Assembly (NCBI RefSeq): GCF_002803095.1 | Contig: NZ_PGLR01000032.1 | Location: 1 to 64,000 of the forward strand | Origin: Pseudomonas sp. ZH-FAD | GTDB taxonomy: Bacteria; Pseudomonadota; Gammaproteobacteria; Pseudomonadales; Pseudomonadaceae | Reading direction: 5' to 3' | Length of the DNA: 64,000 bases | In this document: in pieces, positions 1 to 8,059 of the stretch | How the letters are laid out: every line of letters starts with the position of its first letter | Position numbering within the stretch: the first letter of the stretch is position 1 | Translations under genes and position numbers: made by a program | The notes under the pieces: model-generated | Told to the model about the DNA's origin: nothing | The model's database searches: none | The model's input: only the letters and a program-made list of their open reading frames with translations

Positions 1-207
1 CCCGAAGGTCCCCTGCTTTCTCCCGTAGGACGTATGCGGTATTAGCGTTCCTTTCGGAACGTTATCCCCCACTACCAGGCAGATTCCTAGGCATTACTCA
101 CCCGTCCGCCGCTAAATCAGGGAGCAAGCTCCCCTCATCCGCTCGACTTGCATGTGTTAGGCCTGCCGCCAGCGTTCAATCTGAGCCATGATCAAACTCT
201 TCAGTTC
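1..207 (-). rRNA. rrs: 16S ribosomal RNA, 5' end (partial)
   Basis: Read on the minus strand, this is the first ~207 nt of a bacterial small-subunit rRNA. It carries the universal AGAGTTTGATC segment at about 203-191, the GTGAGTAATGCCTAGG segment, and a Pseudomonas-type V1 hairpin (AGCTTGCTCCC). The gene runs off the left edge of the window. The mature 5' end is placed by analogy with other Pseudomonas 16S genes and may be off by a few bases. The gene is transcribed leftward from the promoter cluster at 416-772, so tyrS (also minus strand) lies upstream of an rrn operon. Confidence 0.97.
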
Positions 208-415
208 AATACTGCTTGGGTTTTGAGAAAACCCTAAACTTGGCTCAGCAATCGCAAAACTTTCAAATTAATGAAAGGCAACTCTCGAATTAACGAGTGT
301 TGCTTTGTGATGCTGATAATCTTGCGACTATCAGTCTTACCTCACAAGCACCCACACGAATTGCTTGATTCAGTTGTTAAAGAACAGTTGGTTAAGCCTT
401 TCGCCTCAACCAAGG
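208..415 (-). promoter_or_regulatory. rRNA leader region with boxA
   Basis: This is the transcribed leader between the most downstream rRNA promoter and the 16S gene. A boxA-like antitermination element (TGTTCTTTAACAA read on the minus strand) lies at about 374-386. A short hairpin with arms GGGTTTT and AAAACCC lies at 218-234, just before the mature 16S end, where rRNA processing signals usually occur. Open frames across this region are short, overlap promoter elements and show no protein-like composition, so I treat it as non-coding. Confidence 0.8.
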
Positions 416-421
416 CCGCGC

Positions 422-449
422 ATTCTACAGCAGCCCTTGTATCTGTCAA
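422..449 (-). promoter_or_regulatory. rRNA promoter P1 (nearest to 16S)
   Basis: On the minus strand a -35 box TTGACA (449-444) and a -10 box TAGAAT (427-422) are separated by 16 bp and followed by a GCGCGGCC discriminator. A GC-rich discriminator after the -10 box is typical of stringently controlled rRNA promoters. It is one of four near-identical cores upstream of this rrn operon. Confidence 0.85.
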
Positions 450-539
450 GCTGTTTTTCGAATTTGTTTCCGGAGAAACTTCTTTCTACTCAACCACTTG
501 CGCCTTCGATCAGAACTTCTTCTCTCCAGCGGGAGGCGC

Positions 540-567
540 ATTCTACAGCGTTCAAAACCGCTGTCAA
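540..567 (-). promoter_or_regulatory. rRNA promoter P2
   Basis: -35 TTGACA (567-562), 16 bp spacer, -10 TAGAAT (545-540), then GCGCCTCC. It has the same architecture as the neighbouring rRNA promoter cores and lies 118 bp upstream of P1. Confidence 0.85.
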
Positions 568-646
568 CCACCTCTTTCAAACCGCTTTCGATCCATTCGA
601 CCGAAGCATCAACAGAGCCAAACCACCGCCCTGTCGACCGGCGCGC

Positions 647-674
647 ATTCTACACGCCAGATCCAGCTTTGCAA
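647..674 (-). promoter_or_regulatory. rRNA promoter P3
   Basis: -35 TTGCAA (674-669), 16 bp spacer, -10 TAGAAT (652-647), then GCGCGCCG. The -35 box is poorer than in P1 and P2, but the -10 box and discriminator are identical in style. It lies 107 bp upstream of P2. Confidence 0.75.
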
Positions 675-744
675 ACCCTTCATTCAACTTAACTTATTGA
701 TTAACAAGCAGTTTTTGAAGCGCTTCATCGCTGAAGTGGCGCGC

Positions 745-772
745 ATTCTACCGCCAGCAGAATGCGCGTCAA
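745..772 (-). promoter_or_regulatory. rRNA promoter P4 (most upstream)
   Basis: -35 TTGACG (772-767), 16 bp spacer, -10 TAGAAT (750-745), then GCGCGCCA. An AT-rich stretch just upstream (773-792) could serve as an UP element. It abuts the end of tyrS, whose stop codon is at 791-793. Confidence 0.78.
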
Positions 773-790
773 GCTTTAATTGCAGTTTTC

Positions 791-1990
791 TTACTCGGCT
801 TTGAGCGTGATGCGCGCAAAGGCCTTCTTGCCAGCCTGACAGACATGGGTAGACCCCACCTTGAACAGGAAAGCGCGGTCAACCACCTCACCATCGACGC
901 GCACGCCACCCGAACCCAGCAGATCGCGAGCCACGGCAGCATTCTTAACCAGGCCTGCTTTATTAAGGACGGACGAGATCGGCATATCTTCAACCGAGGC
1001 CAACTCAACCTCGGGCAGATCTTCCGGCAGCTCGCCATCCTTCATACGGTTGCCAGCGGAACGGTGAGCATTGGCCGCAGCCTCTTCACCGTGAAAGCGC
1101 GCCACGAGTTCTTCGGCCAGCTTGATCTTGATGTCACGTGGATTGGCGCCCTGCTCGACATCACGCTTGAACTGCTCGATCTCCTCCATGGAGCGAAAGC
1201 TGAGCAACTCGAAGTACCGCCACATCAGCGCATCAGGCATGGACACCAGCTTGTTGTACATCACGCCCGGCGCTTCCTGGATGCCGACGTAATTGCCCAG
1301 CGACTTGGACATCTTCTTCACGCCATCGAGACCTTCCAGCAACGGCATGGTGACGATGCACTGCGACTCCTGACCATAGGCGCGCTGCAACTCGCGCCCC
1401 ATCAGCAGGTTGAATTTCTGGTCGGTACCGCCCAGCTCGACATCAGCCCTCAGCGCCACGGAGTCGTAGCCCTGCACCAGCGGGTAGAGAAACTCGTGAA
1501 TGGCGATCGGCTGGTTGCCGGTGTAGCGCTTGTCGAAATCATCGCGCTCGAGCATGCGCGCCACGGTGTACTGCGAAGCCAGACGGATGAAGTCAGCGGG
1601 CTTGAGCTGATCCATCCAGGTGGAGTTGAACGCCACCTCGGTCTTGGCTGGATCGAGAATCTTGAACACCTGCTGTTTATAGGTCTCAGCATTATCCAGA
1701 ACTTGCTCACGGGTCAGCGGCGGACGAGTAGCGCTCTTGCCGCTGGGGTCACCGATCATTCCGGTGAAATCCCCGATCAGAAAGATCACCTGGTGACCGA
1801 GTTCCTGAAACTGACGCAACTTATTAATAAGCACGGTGTGACCGAGATGCAGATCTGGCGCGGTAGGGTCGAAACCCGCCTTGATCCGCAGTGGCTGACC
1901 ACGCTTGAGCTTTTCGACCAGCTCAGCCTCAACCAGAACCTCTTCTGCACCGCGCTTGATCAGCGCCAGCTGCTCTTCGACCGACTTCAT
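791..1990 (-). CDS. tyrS: Tyrosyl-tRNA synthetase (TyrZ-type)
   Basis: Class I aminoacyl-tRNA synthetase that charges tRNA-Tyr in the cytoplasm. From the chosen ATG the protein has 399 residues. The HIGH-type signature is HLGH (48-51) and the KMSKS loop is KMSKS (226-230). The C-terminal ~60 residues look like an S4 RNA-binding domain. A TTG at 2029 would add 13 residues that start with a non-conserved stretch, so I prefer the ATG at 1990, although its ribosome-binding site is weak. The gene lies directly upstream of an rRNA operon; this is the context of tyrZ (PA0668) in P. aeruginosa, which also has a second, diverged tyrS elsewhere. That comparison is from memory. Confidence 0.95.
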   Translation of the reverse strand: MKSVEEQLALIKRGAEEVLVEAELVEKLKRGQPLRIKAGFDPTAPDLHLGHTVLINKLRQFQELGHQVIFLIGDFTGMIGDPSGKSATRPPLTREQVLDNAETYKQQVFKILDPAKTEVAFNSTWMDQLKPADFIRLASQYTVARMLERDDFDKRYTGNQPIAIHEFLYPLVQGYDSVALRADVELGGTDQKFNLLMGRELQRAYGQESQCIVTMPLLEGLDGVKKMSKSLGNYVGIQEAPGVMYNKLVSMPDALMWRYFELLSFRSMEEIEQFKRDVEQGANPRDIKIKLAEELVARFHGEEAAANAHRSAGNRMKDGELPEDLPEVELASVEDMPISSVLNKAGLVKNAAVARDLLGSGGVRVDGEVVDRAFLFKVGSTHVCQAGKKAFARITLKAE

Positions 1991-2171
1991 GACAGAACCC
2001 GCAACCACTGGAAATTGAAAGGGAACCAACCATACAAGATCGCGGACTAATTACAAGTTTTGCCCAGGATAAGCGCCCTGAGCGTCCGTTCGGCATGTCA
2101 AGGGTTGCCCCAAGCCGATTTTGGTTATATTTTATACAGTTAATGCATATTCCAAGAAAACGCCTCACGCC

Positions 2172-3599
2172 ATGACGCAAAATATTCCTAAAGCCCCGCC
2201 CTACCCTAAAAGCCATATCCTGGCTGCTAGCGGTGTAGCTGCGCTGCTGAGCCTGGCTCTGCTGGTGTTTCCTTCGCGTGAAGTCGAAGCGCAGAAAACC
2301 TTTCTCGACCTGGATCTCGGTAACGATACCGAGCAGGTGCTGCAGGAAAAGGATGACCTCCGAGCGGGACTGCCAGTGCCTGGCGCCGCTTCGCCCTTCG
2401 CCAAGATCGAGCAAAGCGCGAACACCGCAGAGAACAGCGCAGAAGACGCTGACGAAAACCTCCTAGAAACAGCTGACACCACTCCTCCTTCCGACCCCAA
2501 CCACCACAACATCACGGTCAGTAATGGCGATACGCTTTCTACCGTGTTCGCCAAGGTCGGTCTGAACGCCAATGATCTGCATGAAGCGCTCAATAGCAGC
2601 AAGGACGCCAAGCAGTTCAGCCGCCTCAAAGTGGGCCAGGTGCTGGAGTTCGAACTGAACGAAGACGGCAAGCTGAAGAATCTGCAGAGCAAGCTCAGCG
2701 ACCTGGAAACCATTCGCCTCAGCCGTAGCGACAAGGGCTTCGATTTCCAGCGCGATCAGGTCAAGCCAGAAGTGGTGACTGCTTATAGCCGCGGCGTGAT
2801 CAACAGCTCGCTGTTCCTCTCTGCCAAGCGTGCCGGCCTGTCGCATAGCCTGACCATGGACCTGGCGAACGTGTTCGGCTACGACATCGACTTCGCCATG
2901 GATATTCGTGAAGGTGACGAGTTCGAGGTGATTTACGAAGAGAAGATGGTGGACGGCAAGCGTGTCGGCACCGGCAACATCCTCTCGGCACGCTTCACCA
3001 ACCGCGGCAAGACCTATACCGCCGTGCGTTACACCAGCAAGCAAGGCACCACCAGCTACTACAACGCCGATGGCGAAAGCATGCGCAAGGCGTTCATCCG
3101 TACGCCGGTGGACTTCGCTCGCATCAGCTCGCGTTTCTCCACCGGCCGCAAGCACCCGATCCTGAACAAGATCCGCGCACACAAGGGCGTCGACTATGCC
3201 GCCCCCCGTGGCACGCCGATCAAAGCTGCCGGCGACGGTCGCGTGACGCTGGCAGGGCGTAACGGCGGTTACGGCAATACCGTGATCATCCAGCACGGCC
3301 AGCGCTATCGCACCCTGTACGCACACATGCAGGGTTTCGCCAAAGGCATTCGCAACGGCGCGAACGTCAAGCAAGGCCAGATCATCGGCTATATCGGCAC
3401 TACCGGCCTGTCCACCGGTCCTCACCTGCACTATGAGTTCCAGGTCAATGGCGTACACGTCGACCCGCTCAGCCAGAAGCTGCCGATGGCCGATCCGATT
3501 GCTGCGAGCGAGAAGCAACGCTTCATGCAACTGAGCAAGCCGCTGATGGCACGCATGGACCAGGAAAAGGCCACCATGCTAGCCGCCAACCAGCAGTAA
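2172..3599 (+). CDS. M23 family peptidoglycan endopeptidase (MepM-like)
   Basis: Predicted D,D-endopeptidase that cuts peptide cross-links to allow wall growth. The 475-residue protein has an N-terminal membrane anchor or signal (about 17-37), an OapA/LysM-like segment near 105-160, a Csd3-type middle domain (about 195-305) and a C-terminal LytM/M23 domain. The zinc ligands are visible: H337 and D341 in HKGVD, and H418/H420 in HLH. The upstream in-frame ATG at 2121 overlaps a promoter-like AT-rich stretch (about 2126-2137), so I chose the ATG at 2172, which lacks a strong Shine-Dalgarno. It is divergent from tyrS. anmK follows after 3 bp, which links wall cleavage with recycling of the released anhydro-sugars. 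Confidence 0.92.
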   Translation: MTQNIPKAPPYPKSHILAASGVAALLSLALLVFPSREVEAQKTFLDLDLGNDTEQVLQEKDDLRAGLPVPGAASPFAKIEQSANTAENSAEDADENLLETADTTPPSDPNHHNITVSNGDTLSTVFAKVGLNANDLHEALNSSKDAKQFSRLKVGQVLEFELNEDGKLKNLQSKLSDLETIRLSRSDKGFDFQRDQVKPEVVTAYSRGVINSSLFLSAKRAGLSHSLTMDLANVFGYDIDFAMDIREGDEFEVIYEEKMVDGKRVGTGNILSARFTNRGKTYTAVRYTSKQGTTSYYNADGESMRKAFIRTPVDFARISSRFSTGRKHPILNKIRAHKGVDYAAPRGTPIKAAGDGRVTLAGRNGGYGNTVIIQHGQRYRTLYAHMQGFAKGIRNGANVKQGQIIGYIGTTGLSTGPHLHYEFQVNGVHVDPLSQKLPMADPIAASEKQRFMQLSKPLMARMDQEKATMLAANQQ

Positions 3600-3602
3600 G
3601 CC

Positions 3603-4694
3603 GTGCCCCTCTATATTGGCGTGATGTCCGGCACCAGCCTGGATGGGCTGGACATCGCGCTGATCGATCAGGATCAGCGCCCTCACCTGCTCGCCACCCT
3701 CTATCGCCCTATGCCAGAACAGCTGCGTAGCGACCTGCTGGCGCTGTGCACCTCAGGCGATGATGAACTGGCGCGCGCGGCCATTGCAGAGCAGCGCTGG
3801 GTCGAACTGGCCGCTGCCGCTATCAACGAACTCCTGCAGCAACAGAACCTGACCGCGCAGCAGATTCGCGCCATCGGCAGCCATGGCCAGACAGTGCGCC
3901 ATGAACCGGCGCGCGGTTTCACCATCCAGATTGGCAACCCGGCATTGCTGGCCGAGCTTACGGGCATTTGCGTGGTCGCAGACTTTCGCCGCCGCGATGT
4001 GGCCGCCGGTGGTCAAGGGGCTCCCCTGGTCCCGGCTTTCCACCATGATCTGTTCGGCAATAGCCAGCGGCAGGTCGCCGTGCTCAATGTCGGCGGTTTC
4101 AGTAACCTCAGCCTGCTTTCACCCGGCCAGGAGGTTCTGGGATTCGACAGCGGCCCTGGCAACGTTCTGCTCGACGCCTGGATTCAGCATTGCCAGGGCC
4201 TGGCCTATGACCGTGATGGTGCCTGGGGAGCCAGCGGCACCGTACACCCGGAGCTATTGAAACGGCTGCTGGGCGATCCCTTCTTCGCTACCCAGGGACC
4301 GAAGAGTACCGGTCGCGAGCTGTTCAATCTCGACTGGTTGCTTGCCCATCTGCAAGCATTGCCACCGTTGGCCGGCGAAGACGTTCAGGCGACCCTTGTA
4401 GAACTCACCGCGTGCAGTGTCGTCAGCGCCTTGCGCAACGCGCAAGCCCACACGGACGCTCTGCTGGTGTGTGGCGGCGGCGCTCACAACGCTTGCTTGA
4501 TGAAGCGCCTGAGCGAGATGCTGGCAGGAACCGAGGTCAGCAGCACCGCGACTGAGGGCGTAGACCCGGACTGGGTCGAAGCCATGGCCTTCGCCTGGCT
4601 GGCACATTGCGCACTTGAAGGCATTGCTGGCAATCGACCGAGCGTGACTGGCGCCAAAGGCCTGCGCGTGCTCGGCGCCATCTACCCGGCCTGA
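3603..4694 (+). CDS. anmK: Anhydro-N-acetylmuramic acid kinase
   Basis: Phosphorylates 1,6-anhydro-MurNAc with ring opening to give MurNAc-6-phosphate during peptidoglycan recycling. The 363-residue length is standard. The N-terminus carries the AnmK nucleotide-binding signature GVMSGTSLDG, and further ASKHA-fold motifs are visible (SHGQTVRHEP, GFDSGPGN, CGGGAHN). The start is GTG at 3603, 3 bp after the M23 peptidase stop, so the two are probably co-transcribed. Some pseudomonads also recycle MurNAc through AmgK and MurU, which are encoded at 38000-39693 in this window. Confidence 0.96.
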   Translation: MPLYIGVMSGTSLDGLDIALIDQDQRPHLLATLYRPMPEQLRSDLLALCTSGDDELARAAIAEQRWVELAAAAINELLQQQNLTAQQIRAIGSHGQTVRHEPARGFTIQIGNPALLAELTGICVVADFRRRDVAAGGQGAPLVPAFHHDLFGNSQRQVAVLNVGGFSNLSLLSPGQEVLGFDSGPGNVLLDAWIQHCQGLAYDRDGAWGASGTVHPELLKRLLGDPFFATQGPKSTGRELFNLDWLLAHLQALPPLAGEDVQATLVELTACSVVSALRNAQAHTDALLVCGGGAHNACLMKRLSEMLAGTEVSSTATEGVDPDWVEAMAFAWLAHCALEGIAGNRPSVTGAKGLRVLGAIYPA

Positions 4695-4703
4695 AAACGA
4701 CAA

Positions 4704-4724
4704 CGCCGCGCATCGAGCGCGGCG
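4704..4724. terminator. Hairpin between convergent anmK and erpA
   Basis: A perfect 7-bp stem (CGCCGCG / CGCGGCG) with a 7-nt loop lies between two convergent genes. The T-tract is weak (tctgtc on the plus strand), so it is a candidate bidirectional terminator rather than a strong one. Confidence 0.55.
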
Positions 4725-4744
4725 TCTGTCACCAGGTAAAGCAT

Positions 4745-5095
4745 TCAGATCGAGAAGGACGACCCGCAACCACAGGTAGTGGTGGCATTGGGGTTCTTGA
4801 TCACGAAACGCGAACCTTCCAGCCCTTCCTGATAGTCGACCTCCGAACCTGCCAGATACTGGAAGCTCATGGCATCGACCACCAGACTCACGCCTTCACG
4901 CTCGACGATGGTGTCGTCCTCGGCCACGTCCTCATCGAAGGTAAAGCCGTACTGAAAGCCCGAGCAGCCACCGCCCGTGACGAACACGCGCAGCTTCAGG
5001 CGCGGATTGCCCTCTTCATCGACCAGGTTCTTCACCTTGCTGGCCGCGCCTTGGGTAAAGTGCAAGGGGGCAGGGGTGAAGGTTTCGACGCTCAT
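4745..5095 (-). CDS. erpA: Iron-sulfur cluster insertion protein ErpA
   Basis: A-type carrier that delivers Fe-S clusters to apo-enzymes, for example in isoprenoid synthesis and respiration. The 116-residue protein has the three invariant cysteines: C44 in GGGCSGF, and C108 and C110 in CGCGSS. The ATG at 5095 is preferred over the longer frame because GGGAG sits just upstream and family members start with a short tail like this one. It lies 72 bp after the bactofilin gene on the same strand, so it may be the last gene of the argC operon or have its own promoter. Confidence 0.95.
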   Translation of the reverse strand: MSVETFTPAPLHFTQGAASKVKNLVDEEGNPRLKLRVFVTGGGCSGFQYGFTFDEDVAEDDTIVEREGVSLVVDAMSFQYLAGSEVDYQEGLEGSRFVIKNPNATTTCGCGSSFSI

Positions 5096-5167
5096 TCTGG
5101 ACTCCCGGCGCCATGCGCCATACTGCTTTGGGCGTGCATTATCCGCTTGCCCGACGAAATTGGTCAA

Positions 5168-5578
5168 CTATTGCTCGATTTCCAGCGTTGCCGGAAGCTC
5201 GAGCGGCCGCTCACCGTCCTTGAGGTGACAGAGGCGCCCCTCGATCTGCGCCCCCATGGCCATCTCCATCAGGCCGTAGTGCAGGTTGCCGCGAACCCGG
5301 GAGCGTGAACCCAACTCAAGATGGCCGCTGGCGAACACATCGCCACTCACCTCTCCATCTATCACTATATGGGGTGCACGTATCTCACCTTCAACCAGGC
5401 CGCCTGCGCTCACGCGCACCAGTCCCTCGGTAGCCAGCAGATTACCGGTGACCCGACCATCCACTTGCACCGCGCCCTGAAAGCGCATGTCGCCTACCAG
5501 CTCGGCGCCAGCGGCAATCAGGCTGGTCTTACCGCTGAAACGCTGCAAGTCGGGTTTGGTCTTGTCTTTACTCCACAT
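5168..5578 (-). CDS. Bactofilin (polymer-forming cytoskeletal protein)
   Basis: 136-residue bactofilin-family protein (DUF583/CcmA type). The centre has a run of short repeats such as VQVDGRVTGN and IVIDGEVSGD, which form the triangular beta-helix that self-assembles into filaments. Bactofilins often scaffold cell-wall enzymes or localise to curved or polar membrane. The ATG overlaps the 3' end of the upstream coiled-coil membrane protein gene by 11 bp, which implies translational coupling. Other wall genes (M23 peptidase, anmK) are nearby but on the opposite strand. Confidence 0.9.
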   Translation of the reverse strand: MWSKDKTKPDLQRFSGKTSLIAAGAELVGDMRFQGAVQVDGRVTGNLLATEGLVRVSAGGLVEGEIRAPHIVIDGEVSGDVFASGHLELGSRSRVRGNLHYGLMEMAMGAQIEGRLCHLKDGERPLELPATLEIEQ

Positions 5579-6311
5579 GGGTGGCTATCGCTCCTGATTT
5601 TATCCATTCGAATGTACGGCTCTGCGGTTTGTCGCCCTTGACCTCCGCCTGAACCTTGACCTGACGCGGCTCGAAGCCCTCAGGTAGTTGTAGCTCGCCG
5701 AAGCGACCCGCTTCGGGGAAGGACTGGAAGTGCTTGAAGGAGAACGCAATGCTGCTCTCGCTTACTTCGTCGGACAGCGCCGCCAGCTCCAACGTGGCCG
5801 GTTTACCGTCCTGCTGCCCTTCGACAGTAATACGCAAATGCCCCTGCAAGGCCTCATCACTGGTACCGACTCGGCTCAGCAGCAATTTGTAGCGGAATCG
5901 CTGCGACACGTCCGTGGCTTGCAGCTCAAAGGCGCGAATGCGAATGCCTTCACGACGACTGGCAGGTGCCAGCACGCCTTTGTAGAAAGCCAAGTCCTGT
6001 TGCTGCTTGAAGATCTGCTCCTCCAGCAACTTGATGGTGCGACGATTCTGCTCCATGGCCTGTTGAGTGACTTTGTCGCTACTGCCGACCACCGCCAGGC
6101 GCTGGCGCAACAACTCCAGTTCCTGCTCCTGTTCGGCAATGCGAGTCAGCAGTGCGTGCGAATCCTCGGGTGCCTGCCGAGCCTGCACTTGCGGCCAGTA
6201 CCACCCCAGGGCAAAGGCCGCTGGTACGGCGAGCACCAGCAGCACCAGCAGCCAACGGCGTCTGCGCTCACGACGCGGATCGCTGAGGCGGACCTCCCAG
6301 CCCGGTATCAC
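5568..6311 (-). CDS. Single-pass membrane protein with coiled coil, partner of bactofilin
   Basis: 247-residue protein of unknown function (DUF6776-like). It has a short basic N-terminus, one membrane helix (about 19-38), a predicted coiled coil (about 50-115, rich in Q, E, L and R), and a beta-rich periplasmic tail. The start is a GTG at 6311 that overlaps the argC stop in a GTGA arrangement; a frame extended further upstream lies wholly inside argC and is not credible. It is sandwiched between argC and bactofilin with overlaps on both sides. The topology would suit a membrane anchor for the bactofilin, but this is inference. Confidence 0.85.
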   Translation of the reverse strand: MIPGWEVRLSDPRRERRRRWLLVLLVLAVPAAFALGWYWPQVQARQAPEDSHALLTRIAEQEQELELLRQRLAVVGSSDKVTQQAMEQNRRTIKLLEEQIFKQQQDLAFYKGVLAPASRREGIRIRAFELQATDVSQRFRYKLLLSRVGTSDEALQGHLRITVEGQQDGKPATLELAALSDEVSESSIAFSFKHFQSFPEAGRFGELQLPEGFEPRQVKVQAEVKGDKPQSRTFEWIKSGAIATHVE

Positions 6312-7342
6312 GGCAGCAGGGCCGCGTGCGACAGGCCAAGACGCTCGTCGAGACCAAAGAGGATGTTCATGTTCTGCACGGCCTGACCGGAGGCACCCTT
6401 GACCAGGTTGTCGATTACCGACAGCACCACCACCAGATCGCCGCCCTGCGGACGGTGCACGGCGATACGGCAAACGTTGCCGCCACGCACGCTGCGGGTT
6501 TCCGGGTGACTGCCCGCCGGCATCACATCGACGAAGGGCTCGCCGGCGTAACGCTTCTCGAACAGCGCCTGGAGATCGACCGAGGTATCGGCCACACGCG
6601 CATACAGGGTCGCGTGAATACCGCGAATCATCGGGGTCAGGTGCGGGACGAAGGTCAGGCCGACGTCGCTGCCGGCGGCCTGGCGCAGCCCCTGACGAAT
6701 TTCCGGGAGGTGGCGGTGGCCCTTGACCGAGTAGGCCTTCATGCTCTCGCCGGCCTCGCAGAACAGCGAGCCAACGCTGGCGCCACGGCCGGCACCGCTG
6801 ACACCGCTCTTGCAGTCGGCGATCAGGCTGCCGGTCTCAGCCAGCCCGGCTTCGAGCAGCGGGATCAGACCCAGTTGAGTAGCGGTCGGGTAGCAGCCGG
6901 GTACGGCGATCAGGCGCGCAGTCTTGATTGCCTCACGATTGACCTCGGGCAGACCGTACACCGCCTCGCTCAGCAGCTCGGGGGCACCGTGCGGCTGGCC
7001 GTACCACTTGGCCCACTCCTCGGCGTCCTGCAGACGGAAGTCAGCGGAGAGGTCGATCACTCGCGTGCCCGCAGCGAGCAACTCACCAGCCAGCGCATGG
7101 GCCACGCCGTGCGGGGTGGCGAAGAACACCACATCACAGGCGCCCAGAGTGGCGACATCCGGCACGCTGAACGCGAGTTCGGGGTAGTGGCCGCGCAGAT
7201 TGGGGTACATCTCGTCGACGCGCAGGCCGGCCTCGGAACGGGAAGTGATCACGCTCACCTCTGCCTGCGGGTGTTGCGCCAGCAGACGCAGCAATTCGAC
7301 ACCGGTGTAGCCCGTGCCGCCGACGATACCGACCTTGATCAT
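6308..7342 (-). CDS. argC: N-acetyl-gamma-glutamyl-phosphate reductase
   Basis: NADPH-dependent third step of arginine synthesis, which reduces N-acetylglutamyl phosphate to the semialdehyde. The 344-residue protein begins with the Rossmann motif GIVGGTGYTG, and the catalytic cysteine is C150 in VPGCYPTA. The ATG at 7342 is chosen because AAAGGGG precedes it at good spacing; the longer frame adds 22 residues that do not fit the family. It heads a minus-strand group argC, membrane protein, bactofilin and perhaps erpA. It is divergent from hemJ across 134 bp. Confidence 0.97.
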   Translation of the reverse strand: MIKVGIVGGTGYTGVELLRLLAQHPQAEVSVITSRSEAGLRVDEMYPNLRGHYPELAFSVPDVATLGACDVVFFATPHGVAHALAGELLAAGTRVIDLSADFRLQDAEEWAKWYGQPHGAPELLSEAVYGLPEVNREAIKTARLIAVPGCYPTATQLGLIPLLEAGLAETGSLIADCKSGVSGAGRGASVGSLFCEAGESMKAYSVKGHRHLPEIRQGLRQAAGSDVGLTFVPHLTPMIRGIHATLYARVADTSVDLQALFEKRYAGEPFVDVMPAGSHPETRSVRGGNVCRIAVHRPQGGDLVVVLSVIDNLVKGASGQAVQNMNILFGLDERLGLSHAALLP

Positions 7343-7476
7343 CACATGCCCCTTTGCAAAAGCCATTGGAAAGTTGCCGATGATAAAGCCGCATCGGCCA
7401 AGCTCCAACCGCAGAGGTGACGCAGACCGTCAGCTGCCTCTACTATCGAGGCCATTTTTCAGCGCGGGAAGCGAAA

Positions 7477-7905
7477 ATGCTCTATCTCTGGCTCAAGGCT
7501 CTGCACATCATCGCCATGGTCTGCTGGTTCGCCGGCCTGTTCTACCTGCCGCGTCTGTTCGTCTATCACGCCATGAGCAGCGACGCCGCCAGCTACGAAC
7601 GCTTCTGCATCATGGAGCGCAAGCTGTATCGCGGCATCATGATCCCCTCGATGATCGCCACGCTGGGCCTGGGCATCTGGTTACTCAGCCTTAATTCGGC
7701 TTACTACTTCACGCAAGGCTGGATGCACGCCAAGCTCACGCTGGTAGTGGCGCTGGTGATCTATCACCACCTCTGCGGCGCTCAGCTCAAGCGCTTTGCC
7801 CGCGGCGAGAACAGCCGTAGTCACGTGTTCTATCGTTGGTTCAATGAAGCGCCGGTGCTGGCCCTGCTGGGCATCGTGATCCTGGTCGTCGTCCGCCCCT
7901 TCTAG
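7477..7905 (+). CDS. hemJ: Protoporphyrinogen IX oxidase HemJ
   Basis: Membrane enzyme that oxidises protoporphyrinogen IX to protoporphyrin IX in heme synthesis. The 142-residue protein has four predicted membrane helices, the conserved His10 (LKALHIIAM), and the family motifs GWMHAKL and YHHL. The ATG at 7477 lies downstream of an in-frame ATG at 7417 whose extra 20 residues do not look membrane-like or conserved. A 140-bp palindromic repeat starts at the base after the stop codon. Confidence 0.92.
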   Translation: MLYLWLKALHIIAMVCWFAGLFYLPRLFVYHAMSSDAASYERFCIMERKLYRGIMIPSMIATLGLGIWLLSLNSAYYFTQGWMHAKLTLVVALVIYHHLCGAQLKRFARGENSRSHVFYRWFNEAPVLALLGIVILVVVRPF

Positions 7906-8045
7906 CAGGCCGTTGAAAAACTACCTGCGTTGCCATTGCTGCGTTAAAAACAGGCTCAAAATGCTCATTTACAACTCGTAAACTCCGCTTTTTCGCCTGT
8001 TTTTGCCTTGCAATGGCTGCCTCGCCTACATTTTTCCACAGCCTG
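7906..8045. repeat. 140-bp palindromic element, copy A
   Basis: Almost the whole interval is one imperfect inverted repeat. The outer ends are CAGGC/GCCTG, and the inner arms share GCCATTG, AAAAACAGGC and TTTAC around a 5-nt centre. It belongs to the same family as 22265-22402 and 49756-49895 but lies in the opposite orientation: here the TGCTCATTTAC arm is on the left. It starts directly after the hemJ stop and ends a few bases before the ribosome-binding site of the next gene. No open frame in it looks real. Transcribed, it would form a very long hairpin. Confidence 0.85.
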
Positions 8046-8059
8046 CTGAGGAGTTCGCC

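Noticed and set aside
271..804. Open frame of 177 codons on the plus strand upstream of the 16S gene
   Set aside because: It runs antisense through four rRNA promoters and the leader; composition is not protein-like and there is no ribosome-binding site.
1991..2029. Longer tyrS start at a TTG
   Set aside because: It adds 13 residues with no family match; the ATG at 1990 gives the usual N-terminus.
845..2050. 401-codon plus-strand frame opposite tyrS
   Set aside because: It mirrors tyrS codons, as long antisense frames often do in GC-rich DNA. tyrS has clear catalytic motifs.
6326..7420. 364-codon plus-strand frame opposite argC
   Set aside because: Antisense shadow of argC, rich in His, Gln, Arg and Gly with no domain features.
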